From Ancylostoma caninum (lineage: Eukaryota > Nematoda > Chromadorea > Rhabditida > Ancylostomatidae), in assembly GCA_037903475.1 (NCBI GenBank), contig JBAJFG010000184.1:310001-374000 (forward strand): a DNA stretch of 64,000 nucleotides. Reading direction: 5' to 3'. Positions 1 through 11,818 of the stretch are shown in pieces (position 1 is the first letter of the stretch; every line of letters begins with the position of its first letter). The translations under genes and the position numbers were made by a program. Below the pieces are notes generated by a model. It was not told the DNA's origin. It did no database searches and worked only from the letters and a program-made list of their open reading frames with translations.

Positions 1-790
1 CCACCTCCGGGAACCCTCGACTGCATATTCTCCTTTTCGTCGTGATGAGGACGGACCCTTTCTCGATCATTGGACACCTATCCTGATGTTTTTCTGAATT
101 ATGGTGCCACGGCATATTTGTCCGGCATCAGTGGACCCGCACTCTATGTAAATCTCCAGAGTAATAGAAGAAAGTTAGGAAATATAAAGTTTGATCAGTT
201 GCACAACTGATTTCACAAAACGTCACAACAGCTTATGATAACGCGTTCCTCATTCGTCCATCTTCTGTATTTGACTGCACTGCTTTCTTAAAATCAAGGA
301 CGGATCCTAAGGCTGCATATCCCTATGGGACTTTAGAGAGAGGTGCGCAAAGAGCATATCCCAAGTGAGGACACCGAATAAATCCGGTCGCTACATCAGC
401 CACGGCATGCACACTACCGTTCGAATCGGTTATCTTTCACTGTTCCAAAAATGAGGGAGTCGATAACAAAGCTCTAGCAGAGGGGCTACCCTGCTCCGTA
501 CACTGCTGCTATGCAACGTCAAATCCTTGTAACCACTGCCTCGCCCTAGGGCTCGAGACCTCTAGCCGCTGGTTCCACCGCGAAATCCTGAGTGCACCCG
601 ATTTCCACTACGTCTATGCACCTATAACGAAACATCTGCCGAATGCCCCGCCAGCTTCGTATCCTCGCAAACACGCTCTATAACTGAGCCCTATGATGAA
701 AGCATGCGATCACGGGCTAGTCCTTCACTGACTGCGCTCTAGAAAATTTTGTTGCTCTACTATGATTTATATAAGAGGACTAGACGGCAT
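1..790 (+). repeat. Dispersed repeat of family A (60-bp array end plus flanking module), cut by window edge
   Basis: The first ~130 bases are the end of a 60-bp minisatellite (units contain GGACCC and ATCCTG) with the array-exit sequence seen again at 8100-8250 and, inverted, at 22995-23165. From ~295 to 790 the sequence matches the reverse complement of 19540-20060 at roughly 80% by eye, including CTCCGTACA and TCCACTACGTCT blocks, and part of it recurs at 8390-8640. It has no conserved reading frame between copies, so I treat it as non-coding repeat. The family may be a non-autonomous element that carries a variable tandem array. Confidence 0.75.
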
Positions 791-1014
791 ACCCGGCTTC
801 GCTCGGGTGTTTCACTACCCCCGCAATTTCACACCAATGAGGACAATTTCTAGTGCCGACAAATTCATTGCGGATGTCTATAATTTTGGTGGTAAACATA
901 TTAGCAGGCTCATGTAACCCTCTTCCACCGACCCGTGAGCGAAAAGTCAGTAATTTTATTTAAGTGTCAAATTCATGGAAAGCAGCTGCCATATTTGTAC
1001 TTAGGGTTTAGCGT

Positions 1015-1495
1015 TTTTGATTGATCCAGTAAACACTTTCCTACTTCTTCTTCTTCATTCTCTTTCCACGAGCGGGGAAAGAGCAAAAGAAGTTACTGAG
1101 TCGATACATCCGTGGAGGATAGTTGTCATATTCGTGTACAGCGCAATGGAAAATCCCAGTAGACATGTCTTCGCCAGCCCGTGGACGAAAATGGTGAAAA
1201 ATCATACCATCTATATTCTGCGCAAAATGGTTATCGTTAGCGTATTGGGGAACCCCAGTAACCATGTCGTCACCGCCCCCTGGGCGAAAATAGCAAAAAA
1301 TCAGAGACTCGATAAATCGATACTCCGTGCAAAACGGTTACCATATTCGTGTTCAGCGCATTGACAAACCCCAGTAGACCTGTCCCTACTGACACTCGGG
1401 CAAAAATATCAAAAAATCAATAAAATCGATGAAGCGATATTTCGGGCAAAATGGTTATCATATTCGAGTTCAGCGCATTGACAAACCTTTCAAAA
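1015..1495 (+). repeat. Minisatellite D, unit about 117 bp
   Basis: About four diverged units, each with an ATCGATAAATCGATA-like block, an AAACGGTTA block, a TTCAGCGCATTGAC block and a GGGCAAAAATA block. The GTTCAGCGCA motif recurs 117 bases apart (1351 and 1468). The same unit forms the array at 24370-24775. Confidence 0.8.
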
Positions 1496-1639
1496 AAACC
1501 AAGTTCAAAACGGCCTCGGACAAGCAACGGCCTGATATATGATGATAAATCTGAAAAAGAAACCACAACAATGGATAAAAAAAAAAGAAAAACCCACCTT
1601 TTTGTCGAATGACCATGGTGGCGTTGATCTCAACAGCTG

Positions 1640-1737
1640 ATCAATTCGACATACGCTTCCAGGACGGCCGCCCCGCAGTCGAGCTGCCACGAGGTTTCCC
1701 GCCGGCTGAGGGGACTCGTCGTTTCCGATAGACTGTA
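1640..1737 (+). repeat. Possible fragment of the 61.6-kb MITE family
   Basis: GGACTCGTCGTTTC followed by GA-AGACT near 1707-1735 resembles the right terminus of the small inverted-repeat element at 61596-61787. Only one end is recognisable here. Confidence 0.3.
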
Positions 1738-1760
1738 CACCCTAATACACACATATACAC

Positions 1761-1994
1761 CAGTGGCGGACGCAGAAAGTGGGCAGGAGAGGGGGGGGGC
1801 GTGGGAAAAAAATTGGGGTCTCCGCCGTTTTGGGGACCCAGACGGAAAATAAAATTAATGAAAATATTTATTATAATAATAAATAATCGACAGAAATTAT
1901 ATTATAAATAATAATAATAATAAACAATTAAAAATAAACTAATATAAGATTTTTATTCGTATTGTAGAGTAATTTCGACCAGCGTCCGCCACTG
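1761..1994. mobile_element. hAT-like MITE, 234 bp
   Basis: It begins CAGTGGCGGACGC and ends GCGTCCGCCACTG, a 13-bp perfect terminal inverted repeat. CAGTGGCG-type ends are typical of hAT elements. The 8 bases either side (ATATACAC and ATATATAT) agree at 6 positions, compatible with an 8-bp target duplication. The interior is AT-rich and has no transposase. A truncated copy lies at 49408-49556. Confidence 0.75.
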
Positions 1995-2028
1995 ATATAT
2001 ATATATATATAATTGTAAATTCTTCCAG

Positions 2029-2184
2029 AAATCATCCCGCGCAGGAGCGCTAACTATAGCAGAGCGTATGAAATTGGTTGATCGAGCACTGGGGGCCGAG
2101 GCAGCGGCTGCCGATTGCGAATCCAAGATGACGAGCATGGAGAGAGAGGCTGGTTGTATTGACTTCTTTGAAATCGTCCAATGA
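2029..2184 (+). CDS. Possible terminal exon of an unrecognised protein
   Basis: A TTCTTCCAG acceptor at 2020-2028 opens a reading frame of 51 codons that runs to TGA at 2182-2184. The peptide is charged and alanine-rich, with a helix-like centre (AERMKLVDRALGAEAAAAD) and an ending DFFEIVQ. I do not recognise a family. The acceptor lies only 34 bases downstream of a hAT-like MITE, so any upstream exon would be across that insertion. No upstream exon was identified, and a 51-codon open frame can arise by chance. Confidence 0.3.
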   Translation, partial: KSSRAGALTIAERMKLVDRALGAEAAAADCESKMTSMEREAGCIDFFEIVQ

Positions 2185-2277
2185 ATGTCTGCGATCTCTA
2201 ATTTGCTTTGAAGTAAGCTAGCAGCGCTTGGGAATAATAAAATGTATTTGCCGTACTTACTGCTCCGCAACGTGAAA

Positions 2278-2520
2278 CATGCTGAGGCAGGAGTTTACGT
2301 GAAATTTTACAAATCATATATTTTATCTATACTAGAGTATGCGAGCCAAGCATGGAGCCCATGCTTACGCAAGGACATTGTGAATATTGAGAAAGTGCAA
2401 ATGACATTCACACATATTCTCTTCTACATACTCCTTCCGAGTCCTGACTATCCCCAGAGTCTCCCATGGCCTTCCTATTTTTCAAAACTGTTTGTCCTGC
2501 GCAATTTCCAAAGATAGAAG
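2278..2520 (+). pseudogene. LINE reverse-transcriptase C-terminal fragment (CR1-like)
   Basis: The frame starting near 2302 reads YKSYILSILEYASQAWSP and then LRKDIVNIEKVQ, which matches the post-catalytic region of CR1/Jockey-type LINE reverse transcriptases, where the usual form is a YK-x-(Y/F)V-x-P-LEYAS-x-W-P-L-K-D-x-x-x-IEKVQ block. Homology fades after ~2410, probably by frameshift. No catalytic YADD or endonuclease is present, so this is a short, dead fragment unrelated to the RTE copies elsewhere in the window. Confidence 0.7.
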
Positions 2521-3230
2521 GGGAGGTTTTTTGTTTGATGTTAAATCTGATCGCAGGAATGTCCTCCACACATCATCATAACTATTACTGCCATTATCAG
2601 TACGCCACGACATCATTTTGGCGGGCTTGCTGCGCACCGATATCTGGTCAACCGCGCTTAATTATTTGGCTGACCACATATTGGTACCGCAGTCAGCCCG
2701 CTCTATTGTCTGAGTGCACGTCGTCTGCGAATCAAAGTTTCAAAAACTCCTTCCCGACGATCATATAACCTTTTTCGTCCCAGCTCTGTCAGAACATGGC
2801 ATGTTGGAGGTACGATTTCGCGAGCTTTCAGCGAAATTGTGTCACATTTTTTTGATCGGAATGCGCAGTTTCTTGTCAAACAATTGGATCATCGCCGTTC
2901 TTCCAACGTTACATTGCTCAGGAATGTTTACGGAGGCATACATTTTTGCATGTATGCCTTCACGCTAGTGCCAGATACCGCCCATCCTACACAGAAATCA
3001 CCAAAACAAGGTCGTTGAAGCGAGTTGAAAACATGTAATTGTAGTTCTTCCGAGAAGGTGAGCGTTAAACAGTGCAAGGGCATGTAATAATATAACACAA
3101 ACACTTTATATAGCACGTTAAACACTGGAAACTTTTTACAAGCAAAATGTAAGATCTTAAAAAGAAAGTGAATGGCACGGATCAATTTTCAAAAGATTAG
3201 ACCACTGAACGCATTATTCATATCTGTCCG
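2521..3230. other. No recognisable feature
   Basis: No convincing exon, repeat or inverted repeat was found in this interval. The open frames are short and unrelated to each other. Confidence 0.5.
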
Positions 3231-3233
3231 AAT

Positions 3234-3312
3234 TTATCCTGAACTAGCGCCCCTTCGGGACGATAGAAAGTGGGGTGGGGCAGCCACTTGGGACATGTGA
3301 AAACGCTTCACA
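3234..3312 (-). repeat. Dispersed repeat, partner at 23975-24062
   Basis: Its reverse complement matches 23975-24062 closely, including AAGTGGCTGCCCCAC and CGTCCCGAAGGGGCGC. Each copy lies near a family-A 60-bp array, so the two may be outer parts of the same composite repeat. Confidence 0.7.
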
Positions 3313-3429
3313 CTTGCCAGATCTCTAGAAAATTGATAAAGAAGCAGAACCAATCTTCCAATGGGCCCAAACATGAAGTCCTTCTTATGAGTTGAGTATG
3401 AGCATGAGAAGTTCGTTCTCCATAGTATG

Positions 3430-4185
3430 GCGTATTCGTGCGTATTCCTCACTACCGGGCTAACGCAGACGCGTTCTCCATTGGAGGAACTGTATCCTGC
3501 CGTTCTCCACAATATTGGACCAAAGCGAAACCGTATCCGAGTGTTTTTCAGACTACTGGGCCGCAGCGGGCCCTTCCTCCATCAGAGCGCCCGTATTCTG
3601 GCGCCTTCCTCACAGTTAGGGCAAGCCGGATCCGTTCTCCAGGGGTGGGTTCGCATCCTGGCATTCTCAACACTATCGCACTTAAATGAACACGTATCCT
3701 GACGTTCTCCACACCATTATGCTACGACGGGTCCTTCCTCCATCGGTGGACCCGTATCCTGTCATCCCCCACACCACTGGGCCACGGCGGGCCCTTTTTT
3801 CATCGGTGGACCCGTATCCTGGCGTCCCCCACACCACTGGGCCACGGCGGGCCTTTTCTTCATCCGTGGACCCGTATCCTGGCGTTCCCCACACCACTGG
3901 GCCACAGTGGGCCCTTTCTTCATCGGTGGACCCGTACCCTGGCATTCCCCACACCACTGGGCCACGGCGGGCCTTTTCTTCATTGGTGGACCCGTATCCT
4001 GGCGTTCCCCACACCATTGGGCCACAGTGGGCCCTTTCTCCATCGGTGGACCCGTATCCTGGCGTCCCCCACACCACTGGGCCACGGCGGGCCCTTTCTC
4101 CATTGGTGGACCCGTATTTCGGCGTCCACTGCACCATTGGGCCACGACGGGCCCTTTCTCATCGCTGGACCCGTGTCCGTATATA
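3430..4185 (+). repeat. Family-A minisatellite, exact 60-bp period
   Basis: Seven or more well aligned units between 3680 and 4175 contain GGTGGACCCGTATCCTGGCG and CACACCACTGGGCCAC; units before 3680 are more diverged. Because 60 is a multiple of three, all frames stay open for long stretches on both strands (up to ~166 codons). These repeat peptides are a consequence of period and composition, not evidence of a gene. Confidence 0.92.
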
Positions 4186-4199
4186 GTTGATTGGATACA

Positions 4200-4720
4200 C
4201 GCCTCCATATTCAGAGGCTTTTACTCTTTGTTAGTGCAGAAGCTTTCTCGAAACGAACGGATGTCGTGACTACACAATCGTTGCGAGAATTGAGCAGGGG
4301 ATGCGACAATAGCATCCACCAGACAAGGCAACCGCGTAGGTCCAGCCTCGCCGAAGCTTCCGAGACGCTGCAGCTCTCATAATACCCGTCCATTCCCTCA
4401 CTGGAAGTGCCTACAGCGTCGCATCAGTGGAAGGCTGGTTTTCCTGCTGCGTACATTGTGCAGCCTGAAAGCTCGTAAACACTCCCTCACTCCTATGCGG
4501 CGAGACCGCCAGCGAAGGTGATGAAACCACCATCCCGTGCATGCGGGAGAGCCAGCAGTGACGTAATCGCGAGTCCCGATACGAACGTGTCTGCGTCCAT
4601 GGAAATCGGCCATTTCGCCCCACAGTCTGCGCCTCAAGATTGCGGTGTCTATGAGTGCCGCCCCGTATCTCTAACCGCTCTAGCCCCCTTACGGCGCTTT
4701 GTTTAATAGATTTAGGCAAA
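4200..4720 (+). repeat. Diverged family-A flanking module
   Basis: Follows the 60-bp array. It keeps scattered blocks of the module at 470-790 and 19560-19890, for example CTGCTGCGTACATTG and CGTAAACACTCCCTCAC. Similarity is weak and judged by eye. Confidence 0.4.
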
Positions 4721-4724
4721 ATTT

Positions 4725-5805
4725 AGGAAAAATCCGGCCGACGATCGTAACCTTAATGTTCTGCTTTTAGACTCTGTTTCTGAAAATGCAAATAATATGC
4801 GGGAAATTTAACAATTTACCGGGAAAGGAAAACGAATACAAAAAAAATTATGGAAAGACTTTGTTGAGGAATTAGGAACCATGATTAAAGCTTATCGCCA
4901 TGTTTGTTTTCTGAAAGAGCCTGAAAACCATCTCACCCAACATGCCACAGACTCGTCATGGCGGTTTTTTTAAGACAGCGTTGCTGCCACCTCTGATGTT
5001 TGCATGACCTTGGAACTTGTTTTCAGCTTGAAATGTTTTCTAGATCAGAACCCTTGAGTTGCGAAATCACGATTTGTCGACAGAAGTCTGCTGGTTGCGT
5101 CAACAAGGCACTATTGCCTGCCCCGACGTGAGTTGATGTGCATGAATTTCCTTGCGATTATTTCATATTAATGTTACTGGTAATATGTTTTGTCAGCTAA
5201 AATAGCTATTGGAGTGTTATTTGGCCCTACAAATTTAAGTGTGTTTTTACGCAGTGAATGAAAATGTATTTAGCATCAATGTTTCAAGGTTCCCAATAGT
5301 TCGATAGCGACGTTTGTACCACCCAGCTGTTCTGAACAATGCCAAGTTGAGAGAAAACTACTGCAGGATACGGTGGCTAAACAGGTATAGAGGTAGCCTC
5401 TTATTCAGCTGCTTTGTCTTGTGGATGTCATTCATTTATCTGTTGTGAATGGCACTACTGATGCTATCCATTGAGTCAAATGAATTGAAGAGAAGAACAG
5501 AGAGATGTTGAAATTGCTGCATCTCGCTACGGCTGCGCATGCTGAAAAGCTCATCGAGTGACTTTAACTCTCTGCTCCATCTCAAAGGGTTGCAAGCGAC
5601 CACTCGTGCTTTTGCAGAGTTTCCAATCTCCATCATCGTTCACCGCGGCTCAGCTGTGTTTTCTTTCCGCCCATTTTTTCCACGTCATCGGCGACTTTGC
5701 ACGAGAATATTTTCAAGGAATTGTCCAAAAAAGCGTTGTTGGGCCGTGCACGCCCTGGTGAAATTCGGAATACGGTTATGCGTGCTTGACTCCACGTCCT
5801 TTTTA
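4725..5805. other. No recognisable feature
   Basis: Unique-looking sequence between two family-A arrays. No phase-consistent exons or inverted repeats were found. Confidence 0.45.
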
Positions 5806-5809
5806 TTTT

Positions 5810-6135
5810 CACCCATTAGTGGCCCAGGACAGATCCCTTTTCCATCAATGCACCAGTACCCTGGCGTTTTCCCCACTACAGGGCCAGGGGAGACCCAGTC
5901 TTTATTTTTTCACACATATCCTGGTATTTTTCCAACTAACGAGCCTCTTGCGGGCACAGTCTCCATCCCTGGACCCGAATCGTGGCATTTTCCCAACTAC
6001 TGGGTCACTGCGTGCCCATTCTTTATCCGAGCATTCGTATCCTAGGATTTCCCCACTATAGGGCCATGGCGGACCCATCTCCATCCGTAGATCCGTATCG
6101 TGGCGTTTCCCTCACTACCAGGGTCAAGCGTACGA
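5810..6135 (+). repeat. Family-A minisatellite, diverged units
   Basis: About five degenerate 60-bp units with CCTGG-GTTTTCC-ACTA and GGGCCA blocks. Most resembles the array at 7590-8155, sharing the CGGGCACAGTCT variant. Confidence 0.8.
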
Positions 6136-7254
6136 TGGTAATTTACCAAGGGGGGTCGCACCAAGGGGAGCAGAGGGGGGGGGGGGGTGAAGAGGGTAGT
6201 ATGATAACAGCAATGTAGGGAAGTTCTTTTTTCACCAGCGAGCTTCAAATTCGATTCCTTGCTGCGATGCTAATTTTGTAAACACTTCAACATACTCTTT
6301 TTCTTCTAGTACCATGAATAACAGGCGTAGAATCGTCGGTGAACACTATCTTGTTAAGCTTGGACGTTCTATTTGGCTCTAAATCGACTCCCAGAGTCCA
6401 ATAAAAGTGTAGCTCAAAATGCAATTCCGTGGATGGTGTGCTAACACGTGGACATCACATGGTGCTATTATGCGGTTCCCCAGAATCAAGCTTTATGAGG
6501 ATGCAGCATCTCAGGGCTTCTCGTTCATTGGAATTTCTTTTATAGCGATAAGACCACATAAGACATAACCTCAAAATTTGTTAAATTTGATGTATGTTGG
6601 CACTCAATAACTGACAAAAACCAGAAGATTCTGTAGAGCGACCCCATGCATAAGAAAGAGCAAATCTTCCTCTATTATAATGCGTTGAAGCTGTTCCCTC
6701 ATACAAGGTAATCTTAAAGTTATTTGCCTCAGATTGACACCACGTTGTTGAACTTGCCAAAAATCAGGCTTTTTTCATGGCACTTTTTCAGCCTACATTT
6801 GAAAGCCCACAAAATCTTGAATAAGATTCTGAAAGAGAAAGTCAAGCTCTATATTCGTATAAAATTTTAGCTTTCAATTTTGCATGGTAGGAGTTTTATT
6901 CCGTTGGCAAAAATGGCAACTTTTCATCATTTTACCAACAAATTTCCACCCAAACCCTAATAAACCAAGTTTCTCGGAATAAAAGGATGTGCATCAGAAA
7001 GCGCAAAGCTTCCTGGTAGCAGAACGGCTCGAACCGTTTTCCCAGGTCACGTGCCAATCCTTTCTGAATTCGTGATAAAAAAAACCATACATCTGCACGT
7101 ATACGATTCTGATTCTGCGTGAAAGAACACCACTCACGTGCGAGGTTCACAGTTAAAAAGAGGTCCTGACAATTTGTTCTGTTCATACACATTCATACAC
7201 AAAAATACTGGACGTCCGACTGCTCCATATGCATATTTTCATTTTACAAAAAGT
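6136..7254. other. No recognisable feature except a G homopolymer
   Basis: A run of about ten G residues lies near 6178-6187. The rest is AT-rich sequence with no supported exon or repeat. Confidence 0.45.
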
Positions 7255-7330
7255 AGTCTCCGGCTGGGATCGAACCCTGGACCCGTTTGAACATGAATAC
7301 TCGTGCGTCACTCCAGTTGCTTATAATAGG
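7255..7330 (-). ncRNA. Possible tRNA-derived relic (B-box)
   Basis: On the minus strand GGGTTCGATCCCAG resembles an RNA polymerase III B box in tRNA T-arm context, with a weak A-box-like GGAGTGACGC about 40 bases upstream. The stems pair poorly. It could be an old SINE head or chance. Confidence 0.25.
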
Positions 7331-7585
7331 TGTGTAGATGTGCGGCAACTTTCCGGTTGTTTCGTTGATAAAACTTGAAATTCAAAAATAAAAACTAAAA
7401 ATTGAAAAGTGAAAAATTAATTTTAATAATTAATTGAACTCAAAATTATTTTCCGGATATTTTGGAATTTGTTGAACTACAATGATTGGAAACGTAAAAA
7501 AATAAAAGTTCTGGAAGGGGGTTGTATCTTCCCCGTCTACAGAAGTGGGGTCGCTTCGGCGTCGAAGATTTACCAACAATACGCT
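7331..7585. other. AT-rich spacer
   Basis: A-rich simple sequence around 7375-7450; nothing else recognised. Confidence 0.4.
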
Positions 7586-7589
7586 TGAC

Positions 7590-8155
7590 CCTACTCACTA
7601 TTGGGCCACCGCGGACCCATTTTTTTATCCGAGCGCCCATATCCCAGCGTTTCCCTCACTACTGGACCACGGCGGACCCTTTCTCAATCCGTGCACCCGT
7701 ATCCGGGTGTTTTCCCAACTACAGGGTCATGAGGAACCATTCTTTATTCGTGCTCTCGTATCCTGCTGTTTTCCCAACTAATGGGCCCCTTGCGGGCACA
7801 GTCTTCATCCTTAGACCCGAATCGTGGCGTTTTCGTAACTACAGGGCCACCGCGGACCCATTTTTTATCCGAGCGCCCATATCCTAGCGTTCCCTTCACT
7901 ACTGGACCACGGCGGTCCCTTTCTCCATCCGTGGATCCGTATCCGGGCGCTTCCCCCACTATTGGTCCAAGCCGACCCATTCTTCATTCGTGCACCCGCA
8001 TCCTGGCGTTTCCACCACTACTGGGCCAGGGCAGACGAAGTCTTTATTCGTGCATCCATATCCTGGCGTGTCCGCCACTACTGGGCCACGGCGGACCCTT
8101 CTCCATCCGTGGACCCGTATCCTGGCGTTTTTTCTGGACTGCAGGGCCCCGGCAC
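7590..8155 (+). repeat. Family-A minisatellite
   Basis: About nine units of ~60 bp with GGACCACGGCGGACCC and ATCCGTGGACCCGTATC motifs. The array ends in the GGACTGCAGGGCCCCGGC exit sequence seen inverted at 23140. Confidence 0.9.
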
Positions 8156-8650
8156 ACTTGTCCGCTATCGGTACATTCGCCCTCTTTGTAAATTTTGAGA
8201 GTAATGGGAAGAAGTTTGGAAATACTTAGAGTTTGGTCAATTACACTGCCCTTCTTAAAGGTGAAACCGAAGGCCTGAACTGAATGAGAGCTGCGGCAAA
8301 AACATGCAACGAGCGAGCTCCACCGTGACTGAGATCTCACAGCACTCATCCATGCTTTTGAGGACGTCATCATCAAGCCAAAGCGCCAGCGGAGCTCTGC
8401 TCCGTACACTGCTGCTATGTAATGTCAAATTGTTGTTAACACTGTCTCGCCCGGAGGGCTCAAGACCTTTAGATCGCGGTCCCGAAAAAAAATCTCGCTC
8501 TACAAATCGGTTTTTCGTATGACGTCTGCGCATCTCTCCCTCCACCATTGCCCATGCACAGCACTGCACAAAAGATTTCGCAAGACTGTCGCGGTCTGAC
8601 GCCAGAAAAATCTGGACCCTTACCAGTCTTTATATAGGGGGTTATATGAT
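8156..8650 (+). repeat. Family-A flanking module
   Basis: Shares GAGAGTAATGGGAAGAA with 150-180, and CTCCGTACACTGCTGCTATG, the GTCTCGCC block and the GGGCTC block with 500-560 and inverted 19800-19860. Ends against the TA-flanked element that starts at 8654. Confidence 0.7.
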
Positions 8651-8653
8651 ATA

Positions 8654-10685
8654 TAGGGTGGCCGAAAATTACCCGTGCCTCCTCATTTCTACGGGGCTTC
8701 CAGATTTTTTCGCGTCATCATCTCATATTCCTAGTACTTCGTTATGTTTGATTCAAGAGTAATAGTTATCTCGAGATGGTTGCCTCCAACGTCATGAGCA
8801 GTGCCTGTATACAACTGCATCGGAAATGAAGATCTGTGGCGTACATTAAGGATGTGTTGTCCCTGCACCGAACAACTGTTCACAACTGTTCAAGATACAA
8901 CAAAAAGCCTTAAAACGCTTGGAAATAGTGAGGACAAAAAGGGCAGATATTTTGCTCACACTGCACTAACTCCCAAGGAAGTGAAGGTTGGCCGGAGCAG
9001 GATTGACAGAAATCTCTAGGTTCCTCGTCCAAAGTGGCGATAGAGGTCAGGATCGACCGCAGACTTCCGAGAAAAATTGTGTGAAAGAAGCTGAACATCT
9101 GCCCTTACCATTCTCAAAAAACCCGCACCTTACCGGGTACTTTGAGAAAGAATAGGAAGAATTTTTGCAGGCAGACGCTTAAAGGCAGCACCCACGGAAA
9201 TATTCATAACTGAGGTTTTGATCGTTTCTGAGCCTTAGCAGTAGTTCTAACAATTTGGCAAAGAAAGTAGCGCGAAAAACTCAACCGTTTCTAAAATATA
9301 ATTAGTGAATTGTACAAGATCCTGGATCAGCAGGATCAGCGTGGGGTCATTCGATCGAGTTATGGCGGCAACGGATCGTTGCTGCCAGCTGATTTGATGG
9401 ATGCCATTTCTTTCCTTGTTATTGTAAAGCTATTGCTTGGTCTTTAACTTTCCTTTTTGCACTTCTTAGCATGGTAAATTTTTTACCTGTTACTTCACAA
9501 GAAATGTGTTGGCTTAGTTACTTGTGTGGTTGATCTACGCCAGTGTCGCGTTTTCGAATTTTTTCACTGCACAGAGTTTGTTCTAGAATTCATTAGTGAT
9601 TCTTCTACATCTTGACAGGTCAGACTATCTTTTCCAAAGCATGTTGTCTTCCATAAAGTCTAGGAACGCCGCAAAAACATGGCCAAAAACCTCTTTCGCC
9701 CGCAAGACAGCTGACAAAAAAGGCAGCGGTATTGACTTTTTTGGATCGGTGCACAACGAACACATCGCGCAACTCGGCTCAATCTGCTCGAAATCAATGA
9801 ACTGAGGGTTCCGGAAAACAGGGATTTCGATGGTTTTCACCGTTTTCAGCAATATAACGCTGTTAAGCGCATCTGATTACCCCGAATTGTACCGAAATCA
9901 CGAGGTCGAAAATTTCCGTGGGTCTGCCTTTAAGCGGTTTTATCATTGTCGCTAACACACGATCGTCTTTGTTGGCGAGGAACTTTTCACTACAGCAAAC
10001 GCCGAATGTGACAGGGTTTCGACCAAATCTGTTGAATCTATTGCTTGGACCTACTCCAAGGCAGAACTGTTGCTAGAATAGGTCAATGCCTGTTTTTGAC
10101 GTCTTGGCGCGATATAATGTCCAGTGGTAAGGGTCCTTTAGTTTTTGTGAATTCTGAGGTTAAAATTTAAACTTATGTGTGCAGGGAGGTATTTCCATAA
10201 AACATTTTAGAATCGAGGAGATCTGCACTTTTTAAAATTAGAAGACATGACCTGCAACAGAGCTCCTTCCTGCAAAAGAGGAAAAAAAGTGTTAAAGTTT
10301 GGAGATGTGAGCGTTTGCCTGAGTTAGTAAGGCATGGGAAATGGCCTTTGTACTGCTCAAATTTGAACCCGCGTGGATTTTCCCCTGTAGTCTTTTTGAA
10401 GAGGAAGACCTGCTCTATTAGCGCAAAACTTTGTATTGCCTGAATGAAGCCCCAAAAAATTTCCTGGGACGAAATCAGGAAAGAGTACGTGCGAGAATCA
10501 TGTGCAGAACCAACGAAGACGTTCAGGGCCTCCGTTTTTGCCAGTGAAGGCTATTTTGAAGTCTGATGAGTTTTTAAGATATTTTGAGTCATCGATAAAA
10601 TTTTATGGAAATTTTGGCTCTCTGCAGCTGAAGACTTAGTTGGAGCACCAAAATTTCAGTGCACGGGTAATTTTCGGCCACCCTG
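8654..10685. mobile_element. TA-flanked inverted-repeat element, 2.03 kb, with nested TTAA element
   Basis: Left end (T/C)AGGGTGGCCGAAAATTACC and right end, reverse-complemented, CAGGGTGGCCGAAAATTACC match over about 25 bases, with TA on both sides. This fits Tc1/mariner-type insertion. A 755-bp TTAA-bounded element (9179-9933) sits inside, so the host element was about 1.28 kb before that insertion. I could not see a transposase reading frame. Confidence 0.8.
9179..9933. mobile_element. TTAA-bounded inverted-repeat element (family T1), 755 bp
   Basis: Ends are TTAAAGGCAGCACCCACGG and its inverted counterpart (one base shorter), continuing to AAAT. Relatives are at 27927 (left end only) and 58435-59978. 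TTAA at both borders suggests TTAA target duplication as in piggyBac-type MITEs. No coding frame is recognisable. Confidence 0.8.

Positions 10686-10689
<4 letters not shown>

Positions 10690-10761
<72 letters not shown>
10690..10761. repeat. (TA)n microsatellite
   Basis: About 35 TA units immediately after the TA-flanked element's right end; the insertion may have used or seeded the TA tract. Confidence 0.97.
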
Positions 10762-10763
<2 letters not shown>

Positions 10764-11260
10764 AGTCTGGCCGTCCGGCTAACGCCGGACTTTCAGACTC
10801 TATTGATGCTCGCTTCGCTCGCATACTGCACGTTGAGCGCAAACACAAAAGTGTAAATGGATTGATAAAATCTGCATCCTTCTACGCAGTTCTATTGCTC
10901 TCCTGAGAAACCCTTGATCCCATAGGTGGTAGCTTTCTCCCATATGAACGAAGTTATGCTCTTCCATATGAGCGAAGTTACTGGCCGTGAAAAACTGAGT
11001 GTAACCAATTCAGTGCAAATGTTACCTTGAAATGATCGAGGCTCAACTGGTTGCTGTGATAATTCAAGTGATAAGGGTCCACCGGTGTATATAAACGGAA
11101 AGGAAGGAGTGACATTCAGACACAAACGGAATGGGAAGAGAACACGGATACGAAAGGAAATAATGTACATCTAGGTGATTTAGGTAAGAAGGTTCGCCGG
11201 AACAGGACTAGCGTACCCCTCATGCAGGAATAGACCCGCCTAGCGAGTTCCTATTACTTG
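10762..11260. other. No recognisable feature
   Basis: No supported exon. A short local repeat (CATATGA-CGAAGTTA, twice near 10941-10980) is the only structure seen. Confidence 0.4.
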
Positions 11261-11261
11261 T

Positions 11262-11617
<356 letters not shown>

Positions 11618-11688
11618 GTGACAGACGACGTAAGCCAGTTATTATAAGTCATGATTGTACTTGGGTAGTGTCTTTACCGTTATTGCAG

Positions 11689-11818
11689 AATGCCGATCTG
11701 AATCGCCTTCGCATGGATGTGGAGCGGTTGACAGCTGTGGGTATGAGGAAGGACATCCGAATTTTGGAGTTTATCAAAGAAATTGACTTAGCAAAATCAA
11801 GGATAATTGGTCTAGAAG
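11689..11818 (+). CDS. Candidate coiled-coil exon
   Basis: A TTATTGCAG acceptor (ending 11688) precedes 43 open codons and a GTTAGC donor at 11819 (phase 1). The peptide (starting NADLNRLRMDVERLTAVG and ending AKSRIIGLE) is rich in Leu/Ile/Arg/Glu/Asp with heptad-like spacing, so a coiled coil is likely. The next base positions also read AMRALERLKNKYE in another frame (11835-11873), which would extend the coil only with a frameshift. I do not know the protein. The neighbouring coil relic at 12221-12480 may belong to the same gene. It may be a pseudogene. Confidence 0.35.
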
